Origin: Xiphias gladius
Lineage: Eukaryota; Chordata; Actinopteri; Istiophoriformes; Xiphiidae
Direction of reading: 5' to 3'
DNA length: 64,000 nt
Assembly (NCBI RefSeq): GCF_016859285.1
Contig: NC_053422.1
Coordinates: forward strand, 24,058,001 to 24,122,000
How positions within the stretch are numbered: the first letter of the stretch is position 1; each line of letters opens with the position of its first letter. Below, piece after piece: positions 63,228 through 64,000 of this stretch. The notes beneath the pieces were generated by a model. The model did not search any database, was not told the origin of the DNA, and was given only the letters and a program-made list of their open reading frames with translations. The position numbers and the translations under genes were made by a program.

Positions 63228-63669
63228 CCTTGCATTCAGAAAGTACTCATACCCCTTCACTATCTTCACATTTTATCAATCTCCACTCAATACCCCATAA
63301 TGACAAAGTGAAAACAGAATTTTTGAAATGTCTGCAAATTTATTAAAAAAGTCAAAATGGAAAAATAAACACTGAAATAAGTACTCAGACCCTTTGCTAT
63401 GCCACTTGAAATTTAGCTCAGTTGCCTCCCATTTCTCTTGATCATGTTTCTACACCTTGATTGGAGTCCACCTGTGGTAAAGTCAATTGACTGGACGTGA
63501 TTTGGAAAGAACCACGCCTGTCTATATAAGGCCTCACAGCTGACAACGTACATCAGAGCAAACCAAACCATGCGGATGAAGAAACTGTCTGCAGAGCTCC
63601 GAGACAGGATTGTTTTGAGGCACAGCTGAATGGCTACCCAAATAAATAAATAAATAAATACATAAATAA

Positions 63670-63711
<42 letters not shown>

Positions 63712-63912
63712 TCTGCTGCATCGAAAAGGTTACCAAGAGCAGAGTGGCCTCCATAATTCTTCAATAAAAGACGTTTGGAACAACCAGGACTCTTCCTGTC
63801 ACTATGGGGTACTGAGTGTAGATTGATGAGGGACGATTTTAGCATAAGGATGCAACATATAACAAAATGTGAAGGAAGTGAAAGAGTCTGAATACTTTAG
63901 GAATGCACTATA
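63228..63912 (+). mobile_element. internally deleted Tc1-like element
   Basis: The left end, TGCATTCAGAAAGTACTCAT, and the inverted right end near 63,885-63,910 (reading TGAATACTTTAGGAATGCAC) are terminal repeats of a well-known fish Tc1-type family; a second inverted pair is ACTCAATACCCCATAATG with CACTATGGGGTACTGAGT. Inside, the transposase start is visible (CTGTCTGCAGAGCTCCGAGA, then CAGGATTGTTTTGAGGCACA) and stops at about 63,628. An (AAAT)n/(AAT)n tract follows, then a scrap of downstream transposase sequence (AGAGTGGCCTCCATAATTCT). Most of the transposase is gone. Confidence 0.85.
63636..63710 (+). repeat. (AAAT)n/(AAT)n simple repeat inside the Tc1-like element
   Basis: AAAT units run from about 63,641 to 63,669, followed by AAT units to about 63,711. 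On the minus strand it translates to poly-Tyr or poly-Leu, which is meaningless. Confidence 0.93.
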
Positions 63913-64000
63913 TGTATACAAAACATAAGGACCAACAGAAATTAGTCTTTCAAGTCGCACCGGCAGTGTATCCACGCATTTACTGAGAGCCATCAGACGA

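Noticed and set aside
63413-63845. Poly-Tyr and poly-Leu minus-strand frames
   Set aside because: Produced by the (AAT)n tract inside the Tc1-like element.

Overview
The window looks like a stretch of a teleost (probably percomorph) fish genome in a draft assembly. The evidence is AT-rich non-coding DNA, many long (CA)n/(GT)n microsatellites, Tc1-type DNA transposons, non-LTR retrotransposon pieces, hAT- and Harbinger-type relics, introns with GT/AG borders, and a run of exactly 500 Ns. No bacterial gene organisation, CRISPR array or tRNA/rRNA gene was seen.

Positions 1 to about 34,000 hold no host gene that I can support. What can be named is transposon debris: a hAT-derived (KIAA1586-like) relic near 2.0-2.6 kb, a frameshifted Myb/SANT-like (Harbinger/NAIF1-type) relic near 7.2-7.5 kb, a decayed LINE endonuclease/reverse-transcriptase copy at 21.0-22.6 kb, a broken full-length Tc1 element at 26.5-27.8 kb and a LINE 3' piece at 28.5-28.9 kb. 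There are also several near-perfect inverted repeats (11.2, 15.8, 16.9-17.3 and 23.95 kb).

The notable part is 34.0-61.9 kb, a recent tandem array with a unit of about 8.3 kb. Each complete unit carries, on the minus strand, a nine-exon kinase gene of the HIPK (homeodomain-interacting protein kinase) type. Units 1 and 3 also keep, at the far right edge, a truncated dual-specificity-phosphatase (DUSP14/18-like) relic; the matching part of unit 2 lies in the gap, and unit 4 stops before it. I could rebuild the kinase exon by exon from splice sites. Copy 1 (35,363-38,393) reads through as a 505-residue protein with the catalytic Lys, HxD, DFG and APE motifs. Copy 2 (43,682-46,710) and copy 4 (54,987-58,023) have the same exons with several one-base indels. 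Copy 3 shows only its right part (50,962-53,934), because the 500-N gap falls where a whole further kinase copy (about 5.6 kb of missing unit) is expected. The array is framed on the left by the tail of a further deleted unit (about 34,035-34,310) and on the right by an orphan piece of kinase exon 2 (61,759-61,869), joined through a small palindrome.

The last 2 kb hold a possible terminal coding exon of a neighbouring minus-strand gene (62,652-62,817) and an internally deleted Tc1-like element expanded by an (AAAT)n/(AAT)n tract (63.2-63.9 kb). Nothing suggests an operon-like system. The array is best read as a fish-specific HIPK-family expansion in which one copy looks intact, the others are decaying or mis-sequenced, and at least one is hidden by the assembly gap.
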